Positions 25,010-37,544 of a stretch of 64,000 bases of DNA are shown here, piece by piece (within the stretch, counting starts at the first letter, position 1; each line of letters starts with the position of its first letter). The notes beneath the pieces are model-generated. The model did not search any database, was not told the origin of the DNA, and was given only the letters and a program-made list of their open reading frames with translations. The position numbers and the translations under genes are program-made. The stretch comes from Cyclina sinensis (Eukaryota > Mollusca > Bivalvia > Venerida > Veneridae), in NCBI GenBank assembly GCA_012932295.1, contig JAAONU010000001.1, positions 43,869,134-43,933,133 of the forward strand, given 5' to 3'.

Positions 25010-25585
25010 AAATTCAAATTAGCTACGCTCACATTGGCAAATCCAAATTAGGGACAAATAAAAACAAAAAAACGAATATCCGAGGTCTATCTATCTTAAA
25101 GTCACAAGAAAGGGGAAGTGACAGTATGAAGGATCTCAACACGTTATTTGTTTGTCTGACAGCATTTAGGCATAATGAAACAGACAATTCAGTTATTTTT
25201 CGTGCAGACCTCGCGTGACCGAATATATGTTGTGACCCCATGCTTATGCGCTACCTATAGAACGAGTTTGGAAAGGGTAAATAATATTATCGACTGGAAG
25301 TTGTTAAAATTACACGTTCTGTTTAAAAGAACTTGCACTGGAATACCATATAGTATCAAAACATGTCGTTTTGAAAAAAAATAATAAAAGATCTGTTATA
25401 CTGAACCTTTTAGCTATTAAGATGGTTTTGTGGGTTCAATTGTAATGTATCAAACATTTAGAACATTGTTAACAATTACTCAAACATTCAATGTAAACAT
25501 GAAATGTATAAATGCAAATTGTGTTTTTGTATATTCAGTTCTATAAATCAATTTGACACTCTGATCGTAACTTTACTTAAAAGCT
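25010..25585. other. gene-free stretch
   Basis: Two overlapping ~70-codon frames on opposite strands at 25029-25384 without recognisable domain. No repeat or splice-bounded exon was seen. Confidence 0.4.
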
Positions 25586-25588
25586 GTA

Positions 25589-25668
25589 TTCTGCCATTAA
25601 ATACTAGTGCACAATTCTGCCACTAAATACTAGTGCACAATTCTGCCACTAAATACTAGTGCACAATG
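25589..25668. repeat. short tandem repeat, 3 x 26 bp
   Basis: The unit ctgccactaaatactagtgc starts at 25591, 25617 and 25643. The first copy has one substitution (cattaa for cactaa). Confidence 0.95.
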
Positions 25669-25786
25669 CATATCCTACCTACATTTTCCTTTGTCGCACA
25701 CTTAATTAATCATTGTGGAGTGCTACGTTCATAGCACTATTTGTAACAAATGTGTAACGGAAATCGAGCACATATGAAATATATTT

Positions 25787-25839
25787 TGTGACAAATGTGT
25801 TCGATGCCAATTTTTGATGTGACAATCACATTTGTCACA
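25787..25839. repeat. 13 bp perfect hairpin
   Basis: tgtgacaaatgtg (25787-25799) pairs with cacatttgtcaca (25827-25839) around a 27-base loop. Related half-sites occur nearby (ttgtaacaaatgtgt at 25741; acgttacaaatgtg at about 26040). It may be the core of a small decayed inverted-repeat element. Confidence 0.7.
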
Positions 25840-25844
25840 GGTCA

Positions 25845-28800
25845 ATTTTTACACAGAAAAAAAAGGAGAACAAAAAGTAAAAAAAATGCATGTTTACATC
25901 TGGAACATATTTGTCAGAAGTAATTAGTGGTTTTACAAGTCTAGTCAATATGTTGATTTGTTATATCAGAATGGAACTTTATGAAAACAAGGTAATCGTG
26001 TGTACTTTTCTCATATGTTTTACCTCTTACGACTGTGAGCACGTTACAAATGTGATTTGTTACGAATGTGGTCTAACACAGCACAGACAACTTTAGTATA
26101 CTCTCATTACATCGCACAAATCTACCTATAAGATCAATACACACGTTTATAATAGCAATAACTTCTGAAAAAAACGGCCTCTGACAATGCACGTTTGTGT
26201 TATCAATTAATCATAATATTTGTCAAGTTCTTCGTAGTGACAGAAATGGAGTTATGTTGTGGTGACGACACGAAACTTGCTAGAGAAACCAGCTTTGTCC
26301 TGCTTTGGTTCAAATATAATGACGAAAAGGCTTTAAAATTGGATGTAGAGTTTTATTGTTATTGTTGTGTTAATTAGCTCGTTATATCTTATCTAATTAT
26401 GCAACATGCTGTCTGCCTTACTTTATAAACCTTTTATTTGGAAAAAAAGTCGAAATGAACGTTCAGTGTTTTCTTCAGATCATAACGACTTGGATCAATA
26501 TTTGCTTACAGAATAACGCAGACAGGCTATGGAATTAGAAAGGCTTACCAATATATCAGTGAACATAAATAGGATTATGACAGGGCAAGTCTGGGTAATT
26601 TCCTTTCAACCAGAGAAAACATCAGGAGAGAAAAACGTATAAGCTTTTTAAAGTAATTTACTCATTGTTTTATTTTTTGCAGTATTGGTTCATATATTTT
26701 AAATCCGACACGGACGGAAAAATTCTCAAGCGGGTTCTAACAACAGCTGGGGTTACACTTTTATACAGAACAGAAAAGAGCTTTAGTAGGGTTTTATAAA
26801 CAAATACTAAACAAGTTTGAACCAGGTCGAAATAACCAATAGCCAAGCAATGTAACAGTATTATGCATAAATACATGACAAGAACACCACATTATTATAC
26901 GAATTTGCCAGCACTGAAATAATTGCACAATGAAAATTAACATACCTATATATATAACCTAACAAAGTAATGAAGAATAAGGAAATATTTTAAAATCAAC
27001 AAGCAAATGCTCTAGAAAAAGAAACAATTCTAAATCTTACAATCCTAATGGAGTTCTGTTTAAATATAATATTCTGGAAAAAACAAAAAAAATTGACATT
27101 ATAAATCAGTCGCTTGCTTGCACTTCCCGTAAGAGAAAAAGGCGCTTAATGACATTTTGTAAAATGTAGTGTCTGACCGCATTAATTAAAATTGGTAAAA
27201 CAGCTTGATACAATAAATTTGTCTGCAAAAAGACGATAAAATATTGTATAAAATCATTTTCAGATAGGTTGCTAAATGACATATTGCTTTTTTTGTCTTA
27301 GAATAATTCTGTCCTCTGAAACATGACACAATATATATCATTCTTGTATGTTCAGATTTCCTGTGATTTCTAACAGGTGAAAAATGTCAAGTAGCTTTGG
27401 AAAAGAATGTAAAATGAATTCAATACTCAAAAGCAAATCGTAAATATATAACACATATCACTTTATTTCTTTGTTTTTTATGTGTTTCTTATTAAAACAT
27501 AGTCTTCTGAAAGACTCATACACATTTTGACCAATTTGTCTATATGCAGGACTGACACAGCAGAACAACCTTATTGTGGAAGAGATCACATGACAAATTA
27601 ACTTCGTCATAAAACTAAGGACCAAAGGCAAATTCATGGACGATATTGAATTGTAGTTATACCCTGAAGAAATCACAGACAGCGTATATGTTAGACTGAA
27701 CTAAAAGCTGGACTAAGAAGAAAGTACGGGAATTAAAATGAAATCACTAAGTTAAAATAAATAAAATAAAGTTTCAATGACATTCAGACTTCATGGCTTT
27801 CGAAAAGACTTTATTATCTAATGAACATTTATGTAAGCAATAAACTAGGATCTCAAAAGACAATTTATGTACCATCAAACTATCATGATTTAATAAAGGT
27901 GAATTCACAAATATGAAATTTCACAGTTACGTTTTTTTCGCAAACAGTTTAAGCCGCTTAACAAAAAATCATTGAGCTATATCCGTATCTCCTTGCGATT
28001 TATGCATACCTCTCTTCACAATCTAAAACACTCTTTGATTTAAGTGGCATTCCATGTTTGTCTGCAGGCACCTTAAATTGACTCTTCGTCTATATTTAAT
28101 CAACACGTTAACTATTTAATTGATCTTTCCAGAGACTTTTATTGATAACTGTTGTTTATGAAAATTAGCAGGGAAGAATAAGGCGACTATATTTGTTGGA
28201 GTTATATAAAGATCTGGTCATCGAAGTAAAACTTTATAGCAATTACTGTTTTTTTCCTTAAAAAAATAAGCATCCTATTTTTCTTTCACTTACCATTGTT
28301 ATCTTCACCATTTTCCTCTACCTCGGACTTTAATCAATTCATCAACTTTCCTGCATGTTACTAATTATTATCTACTTTATTCTTTTATTATTCATTTTAA
28401 AGTTTGATTATAAATGTCTGTGTTCTGTAATCGATCAGTTTCTTGGAAGAATTATAATACACGTTTTAACTTTATCTGATGATTCTGATTTCGAAATAAT
28501 TCCAATTCTTGCTTTGAGTTACCTTATCAAAGACTGCAATACCCTGTAAAAAGGTCACAATTATCCACAAAGTTATGCATCATTTACTATTTTGTACAAT
28601 ACTGAATGTTTTGTTTTTCATATGTTCTACGGTCAATATTAACAAATCATGGCCTTCTATCTTACCTAAATCAAATCATCAAAATTCTCTAGTAAAGACT
28701 ATGAATGACTACGCGATGCTCAAATCAATGTATTAACAGTTAGTAATACCAAAAAAGGTGTTGGAAGGCTCAAAAGATAAACCATGATTAGGTCTAACAG

Positions 28801-29240
28801 AAAACGGTTGTTTTTAATTTAATTTTGAGCGAACTTTTTAATGTTGAAAGCCTGTTAAGACCAAACAGGATATAAAATAGAACGTCAAAATTAGTAAGGC
28901 AAACCTTAATCGATGGGTTTCTAGCATAGTGCTGTGTTATAACATTCCTGTCAAAGTAGGTCAACGGAATTCATTTTTTTCCATCTGTATCTAAACTGAC
29001 TTACAAATGAATATATAAAACAAATATAAACACACCAAACTATGTTGTTGTTTTTCCATTAAGCATTATGACATTGAAAATGTGGTAGGTAAACTAACCT
29101 CTGGTTATCGACTCAGATTCAAAGTAGAAGCAATACATCTTCGGAATCATGTCGCATAAAATCATGTCAAATCGATCTTATCAAGGTCCAGTACACTTCA
29201 CATATAATCTGCCTATCAACAGTGCTATTCATAAATATAA
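25845..29240. other. gene-free stretch
   Basis: Frames of 60-72 codons at 25890, 26195, 26670, 27458 and 28355 show no domain, start-context or splice evidence. No repeat was recognised. Confidence 0.45.
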
Positions 29241-29249
29241 ATAAACAAA

Positions 29250-29410
29250 ACCTATCCTTATAAATATTCGAAACAGATCTCTATAAATATACAAAACATC
29301 CCTCTGTGAATATTCGAACCCGATCTTAATGTGAATTCGAAACCGATCTCTATATATAATTATATATTCGAAACAGTCCTTTTAGCATATTCGAAACTGA
29401 TCTTTTTGAG
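29250..29410. repeat. degenerate tandem repeat around 'atattcgaaacagatct'
   Basis: About six imperfect units of roughly 23-30 bases sharing (a)tattcgaaac(c/a)gatct at about 29264, 29290, 29310, 29335, 29365 and 29388. They are strongly diverged, with variable spacing. Confidence 0.65.
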
Positions 29411-29414
29411 CAAA

Positions 29415-31280
29415 CGTAATCCAAATAAATCTATGTACCCTTTACAACGCCTTGTACCTAGGTACAATGTATATTGACTCTTAAGTGAATGTGCTCTTAG
29501 AAATTAAAAGTTTCATTCTAACTAATTAAGATCGATTTTCCCCATGTTAATGGAATAAAATTTATTTTGGTTATTGCGCGGAAAAACAAATGGAGTTAAT
29601 AGTTCACTCTTAGTCACTATTATACTACTGCTTTGAGGTTGGCAACGTTCACAGTTTCCATTTCTTGAAATAATCTTAAAACTGCCCGCTTTATTCTTAT
29701 CAAAGACATTTCCGTAAGAAGTTACGATCAGCATCTTCTTTAACATTCAATTGTTTTGCAGTAATTGGTCAATGCTATGTGCACAATGTGTACACTTCTT
29801 TGAAAATCAGCAACTACAAAAACAAATACTGTAAGTTTAACCTGGTTATGTCATTGTCAGAATATTGCTAACGATGGATAACCTATTTTTTGCTATAATG
29901 ACATTTTTCGAGAACCATGTCTTGCAACCGACAATGCTAAGAGAAGAAAAAGTATTAATTGCATAAAATATCACGTTATTTTTACTTAAAAAGTCTTATA
30001 CCTTGCTTTGTAAAAAAATCGTCATTCAGACTGGGTGCATTTGTTGTTTACGGACACAAAGAGAAACCGACAGCTCACACATTCGTCTGAGGAAACTGTC
30101 TTTGCTGATTAATTGACAGACGTAAGCAGAAATATCAATACTAAAGGGACTACCGTTGCATCAGTGAGGACAAAGTGTGATGACGGGATAAGGTCTGACT
30201 AGCATCAGAACAAGGTAGACTAGAGTGATAAATTCAGTGCGCTATTTTGTTTATTATAACATATAAACTTAGTAATAAACAAAAAGGGAGAAAAACGAGT
30301 GAAAGACTTAATATTACAGATCAGTGCACAATGACAGAATTAAAACATTAACAGCAGGTATCTCATATGCACCATTTTACCACTTTTCGATGATAATTGT
30401 TTACCTTTCTATTTCCTCACTTGATACAAGAAATAAAAAAAACCTATGAACTGTGACGTTTGTACTCTTAACTCCAGTCGTCCTGAAATGACATTCACTT
30501 TGGTTATTCACTGCTAATATCGCCCTAAAAAAGAAATGTTATAGGACTTAAAATGAGAAAATATAAAGTTCTTTTAAAATGTGAGTTGAAATTTAAAAGA
30601 AGCGTGTGATAACGGCACTTATATATAAAAACTTCAGTTGAATAAGGTATTACTTTGTCAAAAAACACTGATACCTCCGTTTTTAGTCTTTAGTAAATCT
30701 TAACATGAAGTAAGCTGCTATTTGCCTTTTGCCAATTCAATAAGCAGCTGGTGAATGGCAACGAACTTTATCGTCCAGCTACCTATTCGAATTGGTAGCC
30801 ACATGTCATTTCGTCACTGTTTAATACATAATAAGAAATTAAAAACAGGTCAGACACTGTTCTGTGTCAGAATATATTTTGCTCAGCTCAGCGAGTTACA
30901 TTATGTTGGTAGCTTTTTCTTATCTGTCACAGTACTTCATTAATTACTAATCCGTTTATGCTTTTAACAGAAAATGAGTAAATAACAATAAAGTAAATAA
31001 TGGGTATTCAATTTAATACTGCGAATTGGAAACAACAAAGTGAATATTAAAGTGCTTTTATCCAAATAATTAATATTATGCTTTTATCTAAAATTAGCTA
31101 AAGTGTAAATCAAACCTTTGAATGTAAATGTTATTACTTTTGTCTTCGTATTGCCGTGCTTTCATAAATTTCCCGGAAGCAATATTAACATGTTATTACT
31201 GTTGCTGGTGTATTTATTACTTCTGTATCCGGAATAATTCTCATTTCTGCATACAAACGTACAATATAATGACTACATTA
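29415..31280. other. gene-free stretch
   Basis: The minus-strand frame 29746-29522 (74 codons) has no acceptor, domain or conserved partner. Nothing else was recognised. Confidence 0.45.
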
Positions 31281-31538
31281 TTTCATGAACGCGCTAACAG
31301 CAATTTCATCTCGAGCTCGTGTCTATCATTTCATGAACGCGCTAACAGCAATTTCATCTCGTGTCTATCATTTCATGAACGCACTAACAGCAATTTCATC
31401 TCGCGTCTATTATTTCATGAACGCGCTAACAGCAATTTCATTTCGCGTCTATTATTTCATGAACACGCTAACAGCAATTTCATCTTGCGTCCATTATTTC
31501 ATGAACACGCTTACAACAATTTCATCTCGCGTCTCTGA
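31281..31538. repeat. minisatellite, 6 x 42 bp
   Basis: tttcatgaac starts at 31281, 31329, 31371, 31413, 31455 and 31497. The period is 42 bp, with a 6 bp insertion (gagctc) in the first unit. 42 is a multiple of 3, so two plus-strand frames stay open across it (14-residue periods), which explains the 136- and 85-codon ORFs here. There is no evidence of translation. The start of the unit (tcatgaacgcgctaacagca) resembles the 49 bp unit at 15.2 kb (tcatgaacgggccagcaac). Confidence 0.95.
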
Positions 31539-31539
31539 C

Positions 31540-32320
31540 TGAACAGCAATTTCTGTATAAAATAACATTATCTTATATCTTACAGCCATTTAGTAAATCA
31601 TGGAACTCTTGTAACTTCAAAAAGTTCTCTATTTTAAACTGTTGTAAAATGGCATTGATTTGTTAGCAGTAAAATCATAGCATCTTAAATGATTAATTTA
31701 TTTTTTGTTGACTCATCAAGCGCTACATTCGAAAAAGGCTTAACTTAGCATATCTTTTCGTAACTTCAAGTTATTAAACATAAATATTTTGTGTTAAGTG
31801 TAAAAAAATGATTTGACAACAGCACACAATTTAGAGCAATATTTGTTTAAATAATTCTATTAGATAAAGCTAGAGTGATTCATGCTATTTATATCAGTTT
31901 AATTTTGCATTGTTTAAAATCACGAATTAGTATACCAGTGCGCTGATATATACCTACGTTCGATTATCCAATAGAACGTCACCGTTATGCCATCATGCCA
32001 AACAACGTTTCAATATACATATACACATACTTGTATATCATATACGAAATTCTTACGTGGTTGTAAACTAAAATAAAGAAAATTGAAAAAGCAAAATTAA
32101 ATGTTGTTCAAAATAGGAATAAAGTCAAACACTGAACTTAAAATGGAAGAATCATTAATTTTGATTCAACTTTAGAGAAGCTGACACTAGAAAACACCTT
32201 ACTAAAGATGTCCTTATTTCATAAAATGACTAACTAAGTAGATCATATCAAATCTGATGTTAAGTGTGTGTTATTAAAGCTTTTTCTGATCATTTATGAT
32301 AGCACTTAAGTATTTTGTAT
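31540..32320. other. gene-free stretch before the tandem duplication
   Basis: AT-rich, with no exon or repeat recognised. Homology to the second duplication unit begins at about 32325. Confidence 0.45.
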
Positions 32321-32769
32321 ATACGGATAACCAGAACTAGACATAGCTTTATGTTTTCAACAAACAAAAGGATGCAAATACAAAGTAAATCATATAAAAT
32401 ATAATCAAGCAATATGATTAACCGAGGTTTGTTAAAAACCATCCGTGTCGTGAGATTATCAACAATGTGGTCAAATAAAAAAATTTAATTTCTAACACTT
32501 TTAGAAGATGATATACTGTTTTGAAATTACTTGTGTTTACTTATAATCGCGATATGACTACCAGAAGGTACATAACTAATGGAGTAAACAATACATTATG
32601 TAACGTAGCTATTAATGATTTCACATTACGGACGCCATGCCACGTAAAATGCCATATGCGATGTAGTGGCGAGATTTCGGTGTGCTTTTTTCCATGTTTC
32701 ACAGCACTTTATGGTCATTGATTCAGAGAACACAGAAAATATGTGTTGCAGCAATCCTTTATCAGTTTA

Positions 32770-32790
32770 TGACGTCAAACTTTGACGTCA
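32770..32790. promoter_or_regulatory. two CRE-like sites (TGACGTCA x 2)
   Basis: Perfect palindromic CRE octamers at 32770-32777 and 32783-32790, starting 13 bases apart. In unit 2 the first is mutated (cgatgtca) and the second is kept at 40757-40764. TGACGTCA is the consensus bound by CREB/ATF factors. Function here is only inferred. Confidence 0.4.
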
Positions 32791-33164
32791 AATTCTCCAA
32801 AACGTCCAATTAATTAGATTGTTAATTTCGCCATGTAACGTCACAAATACAGTTTTTGTTGTTGTTTTTTGTTGTTGTATTTTGTCGTTGTTTGTTTTTT
32901 TATTTTCTTTTTTTGCTACGTTATGCACATTTGCTTAAAATAAATTTAGCTCTTTAAACTCCTCAGCATTCAGACTGAAAATATCATAAAAATATCAATT
33001 TAGATCTGTCCATGTACAGTAAAGTAGGATAAATGGTCCAAACCAAATTTCTAATTCCTGTATTGAAGTCAGCAAGCTATAAATCAATCACAGTGACAAC
33101 ATGTCTCATTAACTAATCGAAATTGACAGAACAAGCTAGTGATACATCAAATCGTAAAACAGAA

Positions 33165-33490
33165 ACCAATTCACGGTCAAGTCTAGAAATAATCTCTGTC
33201 TCTAGATAAATACTCGACGTGTCTTTAAATATATGGTTCAAGTGGAGGGGTCTTCTGGACAGAAAAGCTGATCACTGCCACTCTTATGTATCTAATAACA
33301 GCGACTGCTCTCCACCAGGAAACCACGTCTTATCGATTCCTATCCTCCCTGGTGACAAGCTTTGGACTGCAATGAATTAAACATAATGTGATTCCTATAA
33401 GCCTGAAATTGCTTTCATCCACTTACAACTTGCCCTGATTGGATACAGTCTTTTGTGATTTTATGAAGATTTTGTGTAAACAGCTTGTAA
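33165..33490 (-). promoter_or_regulatory. conserved module, copy 2
   Basis: Matches copy 4 (41115-41415) closely and copies 1, 3 and 5 more weakly. The minus strand has a TATA-like atatatttaaag (33234-33223) and CCAAT (33442-33438). A short minus-strand frame through the centre (WWRAVAVIRYIRVAVI) is also open in copy 4 and, with changes, in copies 3 and 5, so a small exon is an alternative reading. Confidence 0.4.
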
Positions 33491-35480
33491 AGGTAGTCAC
33501 TAGTCTAAAAGACACAAAATACTAAACCTCAAGAAATGTTATCGCCATTAATAAAAAAAATAATTGTTTCAGTTTTTCTACAGTTTAAGAATATACTGCA
33601 TGGTGTGTCATTAGTCACTCTATCTCTAAGTGATGTTGATCAATATGACTCTCGAATGAAAGATGACACACTCATCGTGGCCTCGAACACACTGAACAAG
33701 AAAGAAGGCAAACTAAAGGGTTATGATCTGGCTATCTTTGTGTTTTCTTGTTTATGTTTAATTATAAACGTCACAGGCACCAATTATTCTCAGCTATAAG
33801 TGTTGTTAAATTTACACTTGAATACCTTATGAGAATATAATACAAATAAATGCCATATTAATATGAAAAAGGGGATCTTAGAATTTCTTGAAAATCACAC
33901 AGAAGGACGAAAGATGCTCATTATTTCTTTTGTGCTTTGTTTTCGCTTCGAAGTGAGCAATTCATAAAAGAAATATTATCTTTGTTTTTGTAAACAAAAG
34001 AATAAAGAAAACGTAATTTTCTTTAAGAGTATGTCAGGTTTGTTTCTTATCAATATTACAGTTATACCTAAGGAGCGAAGAAATTTCTTTGTTTTGCTTG
34101 TATTAATGATTGATTAGACATAAATGAAAGACTGAAATCCTCTTCAGATGCCGCTTCTTCAAAATTACCGCTCATGCTGATATAAATTGCGACCGACATG
34201 ATATCTTATATTATCCGATATAAAAACCTCGTGGCAATATATAAAACCATTGTTGAATTCAAGAAATGTTCCAAATCTTCCCAGAAATAAATAACTGAAG
34301 ACAATCTCACCACTTAATCAAACAAAGTTAGATTTGTATAGGAAAATTATTGGTAACCATGGTGAGGAAATTCATTCAATTTAAGACTTCAATTTGTCTC
34401 AGAGGAAACAATATACTGTCAAAATAGTTAAACATCCTCCAGAGATACTGATATCTATACTGGTGTTGTAGCTTGTATACAGACTACAAGATTATCTTGG
34501 CATTGTCACTATACCAGATGCATAATGAACATTTTAAACCAGCTGGTGTGAAAAAAACAACAATTTTCAAGGTACATTTTGAAGAGGTCTTTGATGGTTA
34601 ATTAACATTTGCCAGTGTCTTTTGAAAGCGACCTAAGAGTTTTCTATTTTTAAGGACTTATGTATAGAACTTTTTATAGAATTCTTTCAGCTAAAAACAT
34701 TTTTCAAACACTCATCAGTTGTGTTTTATCGTCCTTATTCAAAATAGCTTGTGAAAACCTTACATACTATATATCACATGTAAGAATGATATGTGAAATC
34801 AGCAAAGTATAAAACGAATTCAAGATTTTGTAAAAGAAAAACTTAAAATTGCACATAGTTTTAGTGCCTTAGCTGTAAACATTGTAGTTAATATTACTGT
34901 CCGGTTGAATTCAACTTTCTAAAAATACTTATTTAAATTTTTATACACAGTTTAAGCAACTAATAAATAAAATCTTAAAATATGAGTGTCCTGTCTGCGA
35001 AAAAGCGAAAAAAGTATTTCAACTTGTTCTGAAGATAATAACATTCCTTTTTCTAAAATCAAAACCAACAACAACAACAAAACAAAAACAAAAAACAACA
35101 ACAAAACCAACATCAGCATAGCCAATTAAGCAGTTGTATTGACTGGTGATTGGACAATTTGTTTGAAATGTAAATTGAGGTACCGATCAATCCTGTAACA
35201 TTTCGTTCAAATTGCAATAGTAGTATAATAAAAATAGTCCGGACAAATTTTAAAAATAAAAATCATTAAAGGGCCATAACTCTGGCAAAAATTACTGAAG
35301 TTGGAAATGCCGACGATATGCACAACTAGACTTGGTACTGATTATTCCTATAAAGTTTGGATGAAATTGCACCAGTAGTTTTTGAGGAGTAGTCCGGACA
35401 AATTTTGTGACTGACGACCAGACGGAATGACAGACAGACAGACGACGGAGAAGTGATCACTATATGTCGTGGCTACTTTG
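33490..35480. other. unit-1-specific 2 kb segment
   Basis: Absent from unit 2. It holds an 87-codon plus-strand frame (33536-33799) ending in a hydrophobic stretch (YDLAIFVFSCLCLIINV). That frame has a start codon but no domain or splice support, so it is not called a gene. AAC-rich simple sequence lies at 35065-35115 and an interspersed repeat follows. Confidence 0.5.
35170..35480 (+). repeat. interspersed repeat with GACAGACAGACGACGG tract
   Basis: Contains gggccataactctgg, a gaaattgcaccagtagttttt segment, and a gacggaatgacagacagacag tract. This combination is recognised as a very common dispersed sequence of mollusc genomes; recognition is from memory, not from a search. It sits at the right edge of the unit-1-specific segment and may mark the end of that insertion. 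Confidence 0.6.
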
Positions 35481-35610
35481 TAGCAGGCGACACAAAAATC
35501 GCAAATCTTCCTTGAATATATAAGATTCAACAGCAAAAAGAAACAATGAAGTTCAGCAGAATTCGATTTGTTTGCTGCAAATGTTGAAAATAAATAATTT
35601 GAAAGCTTTA

Positions 35611-36812
35611 TGGGACGATAAACCTGAGAAAATCGCACGATCAACGGTAAAGAAATCTTATAAAGACGGGGGAATAAAAATGATTGATATTTTGGCATAT
35701 TTACATTCATTAAAAGCAAGTTGGGTTAAGAGAATTATGGATACTGAGAATAAAGGACTGTGGAAACATGTTACAATTAAGAAATTGACAAATTTGGAGG
35801 CTCGATATTGTTTAAATGTAATTTGGATGAACAAGATGCAACGCGAATGTTCAAAAATAAATTCCTCAAAGACGTAATAACAAGCTGGTGCAAAATAAAC
35901 TATAATGACAATCCTCACCAATTCAATAATGAAGTTATATGGAATAACAGTTTAATAAAAAACAAAAATGGTACATTCTTTTACAAGAGCTGGAATGACA
36001 AAGGTTTGAAATATTTAAAACATCTAATTGATCTTAATAACAACAAGTATTTTACTTTTACAGAATTGCAACGGCATTTTACAATTTCCAATTCAGATTT
36101 TTTCAAATATCACATCTTAATATCATCAATACCAATTAAAATAAAAAATTATTTTAAAAATGCTGAAACATATGACATAAATGACATGTTTGATAAAATA
36201 ATGAATGTCAAAAAGCCGTCAAAATTGTTGTATATTAAATATTTGACGAAACATGAAAACGAAAATATAGGCAAACCAGAGAGAAAATGGAATGAGGAAT
36301 TTGAGAATTTAGACTGGAAACGTATAAACTTAATGCCTTTTAAATGTACAATTGATACAAAACTAAGGTCATTTCAATTAAAATTTGTTAAACGAATTAT
36401 ACCAACAAACACTCTTCTGTATAAATATAAAATCACAAATTCCACTTTATGTGATTTTTGTAACTCAGATACTGAAACATTGAAGCATATGTATTGGGAA
36501 TGCCACTTCATTCAAAATTTTTGGTCGAGAGTTAGTAGTTTTTTAAATCAAAAGGGATTCCAAATAAGCCTTAACTTCAGAACTGTCTGTTTTGGTCTTC
36601 AGGAGAAATCTGAAGACCAGAACCTTATTAATATGATAATTTTGTTAGCAAAGTATTATATATTTAAATGCAAAATAGAGAAAAGTATTCCATCACCAGA
36701 TCCTTTTTTCATATACTTGAAAGAAAGGAAAAATATAGAATTTTATATTGCTTCGGCTAAGAATAAAGTGAATATGCACAACCGAAAATGGGATAAACTG
36801 ACTTTTGAATAG
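35611..36812 (+). pseudogene. LINE ORF2 C-terminal region, frameshifted
   Basis: The first ~65 codons (WDDKPEKIARSTVKKSYKDG, GGIKMIDI, LKASWVKRIMD) match the region after the reverse-transcriptase domain of L1/Tx1-type ORF2. The frame then shifts once at about 35795-35810 into a 300+ codon frame ending at TAG 36810-36812. That frame includes the zf-RVT zinc-binding motif LCDFCNSDTETLKHMYWECH (C-x2-C ... H-x4-C), preceded by KRIIPTNTLLYKYKI, as expected for this family. The RT and endonuclease domains are missing through 5' truncation, so the copy is dead on arrival. Apart from the one frameshift it is little decayed, which suggests a fairly recent insertion. Confidence 0.88.
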
Positions 36813-37268
36813 CTTTTTTGTTTTCTAGATTATTACCAATCCTTAATTGCTTCTTCATAGTGTAGAATATCCCTCCTATCATGCCAAGAAATGTAAACAA
36901 AACTAATTTTAAATGACAAAAATTATTTCTGTAATCTAATTCTAACTTTTCATATATTCTGAAAGTTTCTAATACTTTCTCATAGTAATATCTACCTTCT
37001 CTATCTTTACCTTCTAATCTATAAGCTATTATATGCCTCTTTCACTCTCTTACAATAAACTACCCTTTTCAAACATACGTGAATATATGTATACATCTAT
37101 TTAATTAAAGAATTATTTTCTACTTTCACTGATAAATTTGATATGAACGGTTGAAATGTTAACCTTATGTACTCTTTTTTGTGTTGTAAATGTTATGTAA
37201 AATGCTATTATGAATATTTTATAAATATGTCAATATGTATATATGTATGTTTGAATTGTTGGAAAAAA
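35611..37268 (+). mobile_element. 5'-truncated LINE (L1/Tx1-like ORF2 3' end)
   Basis: Inserted in block B of unit 1. The flanks repeat aatttgaaagct (left about 35596-35609, right about 37269-37281), a target-site duplication of about 12 bases. The insertion ends in a short A run (37263-37270). Unit 2 retains the uninterrupted site (about 44697-44715). The element carries only the last third of ORF2 plus about 450 bp of 3' UTR. Confidence 0.88.
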
Positions 37269-37373
37269 AATTTGAAAGCTATAAAGTTACATAAAAACAT
37301 CGTTTGGTTTCATTTAGGTTCTTCTGAGCAAACGTTGGGAAAAATTGCACCATCATGGCATCATATGTCTTAC

Positions 37374-37421
37374 CTCACAGCTGTTGCCGCGTACAAAACA
37401 GTCTATGCTGCGTTTGTATAT
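37374..37421 (-). other. candidate 48 bp exon, unit 1
   Basis: On the minus strand, catcttcAG precedes and GTAAGA follows a 48 bp stretch encoding IYKRSIDCFVRGNSCE in one frame. The acceptor and first ~36 bases are conserved in unit 2 (45121 downward: IYECRIDCFVHG). There the donor is displaced about 270 bp by an insertion. It lies just downstream of module copy 3 on the same strand. It may be a 5' UTR exon or a remnant of a duplicated gene. Confidence 0.25.
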
Positions 37422-37544
37422 CTGAAGATGCTTATGAGTTATCGGCAAGTCAAATTTTACTAACTAGATGCCAATACAGAAACAATTTAGTGATATTTAA
37501 AAACGGGGTATAAAAAATCGCAGAAATGAAACAATATCTTTTCC

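Noticed and set aside
31128..31542. 136- and 85-codon repetitive ORFs
   Set aside because: They arise from a 42 bp minisatellite whose period is a multiple of three. Two different frames are open at once, which argues against a real protein.
33536..33799. 87-codon ORF with hydrophobic C-terminus
   Set aside because: It lies in the unit-1-specific segment, has no domain or splice evidence, and has no counterpart in unit 2.
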